Positions 6,927-7,388 of a DNA stretch of 7,388 nucleotides are shown here, piece after piece (the first letter of the stretch is position 1; each line of letters opens with the position of its first letter). Both the position numbers and the translations under genes were made by a program. The notes beneath the pieces were generated by a model. It saw only the letters and a list, made by a program, of their open reading frames with translations. It was not told the DNA's origin and did no database searches. The DNA lies in assembly GCA_003487005.1 (NCBI GenBank), contig DNFG01000318.1, forward strand, positions 555-7,942, in the 5' to 3' direction. The stretch is from Bryobacterales bacterium. GTDB lineage: Bacteria; Acidobacteriota; Terriglobia; Bryobacterales; Bryobacteraceae.

Positions 6927-7388
6927 GTGAAACTGATCCTGAGCGTCCTGTTTTGCACCGGGCTCGTTCTTGCCCAGGGGCCGTCGATTGATGATGACGC
7001 TCTCTGGGCGCATTTCGAGCGGTGGACCGCCGAGCTGAAGGCTCTGCCACCCGGTGAGCGCGCCTTGATTCGCGACCGCTACATCAAGGGACTCGCTGAA
7101 GCCGGCGTGCCTGCGGATGAGGCGCAGACGCGCTATGGACGCATCGAGAAACTTCGGCGCGCCTCCACCGATCGCGAGCGGGTTTATTGGGATGCCGCGT
7201 TCAAGTCCGGCGGCGGGCCGGACGCCCCCCTCGAACTTCTGCGGGACACTGTGGCCTGGCTGAAGCCCGGCCGTGCCCTTGACGCCGGCATGGGCCGCGG
7301 CCGGAACGCCCTCTATCTTGCGTCCCTGGGCTGGGACGTCACTGGTTACGATATCTCCACCGACGCGCTCAAGGCCGCGCAGGCGCAC
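6927..7388 (+). CDS. SAM-dependent methyltransferase with N-terminal signal peptide (C-terminus outside window)
   Basis: A partial gene: 154 codons are visible, open to the window edge. It starts at GTG 6927. Residues 1-16 (MKLILSVLFCTGLVLAQG and onward) look like a Sec signal peptide, with a likely cut after VLA. A charged helical region follows (about 20-85), including RYIKGLAEAGVPADEAQTRY. Then comes RVYWDAAFKSGG and class I methyltransferase motif I, ALDAGMGRGRNALYLASLG (117-135), followed by GYDIS (140-144) with the acidic residue expected to bind the SAM ribose. This resembles TehB/UbiE-type small-molecule methyltransferases. The signal peptide is odd, because SAM is normally cytoplasmic; a later start would remove it, but no better start with a ribosome-binding site is visible. 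The substrate is unknown. The methyltransferase call is firm; export is an inference. Confidence 0.82.
   Translation, partial: MKLILSVLFCTGLVLAQGPSIDDDALWAHFERWTAELKALPPGERALIRDRYIKGLAEAGVPADEAQTRYGRIEKLRRASTDRERVYWDAAFKSGGGPDAPLELLRDTVAWLKPGRALDAGMGRGRNALYLASLGWDVTGYDISTDALKAAQAH

Noticed and set aside
6849..7388. Minus-strand open frame at the right edge
   Set aside because: It is antisense to the methyltransferase and the terminator hairpin, has low-complexity composition and no recognisable motif.

Overview
This 7.4-kb, GC-rich bacterial window looks like an ordinary chromosomal region. There is no transposase, phage gene, CRISPR array, tRNA or rRNA. Three things suggest an Acidobacteriota-type genome (Solibacter/Bryobacter-like) or a similar soil lineage: a Tat-exported Gfo/Idh/MocA oxidoreductase, a MoxR-DUF58-BatA-like cluster, and very GC-rich third codon positions. 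This assignment is inference; no marker gene is present.

The left part (1-2628, minus strand) is the start of a MoxR operon. It reads moxR AAA+ ATPase, then a DUF58 protein, then a BatA-like membrane protein with a von Willebrand A (VWA) domain that runs off the left edge. The genes are tightly packed: 15 nt between the first two, and none between the last two (TAG followed directly by GTG). Such clusters are thought to work as an ATP-driven chaperone with metal-dependent adaptors in envelope stress or assembly of other complexes. The VWA domain of the BatA-like protein has lost key metal-site residues.

Next comes an unrecognised 148-150 aa single-span membrane protein (2698-3144, minus), with its own candidate promoter upstream and a strong hairpin terminator downstream. 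That hairpin ends only 15 nt before the annotated moxR ATG, which leaves little room for an ordinary leader.

The centre (3280-5292, minus) is a second compact operon: nfeD, a slipin/SPFH protein of the QmcA type, and a CYTH-domain (CyaB/ThTPase superfamily) protein. NfeD and slipin form a known membrane partnership. The CYTH gene overlaps the end of the slipin gene and appears to need a CTG start codon to include its ExExK catalytic motif.

The right part (5497-7388, plus strand) is divergent. It holds a Tat-signal Gfo/Idh/MocA oxidoreductase with a strong terminator, then the start of a SAM-dependent methyltransferase that unexpectedly begins with a Sec-like signal peptide and looks leaderless.

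No stretch longer than 300 bases lacks a gene. The gaps at 3145-3279, 5293-5496 and 6832-6926 hold the promoters and terminators listed. I do not see a clear new multi-gene system. The most interesting points are start-site and active-site anomalies and the CYTH-slipin-NfeD linkage.
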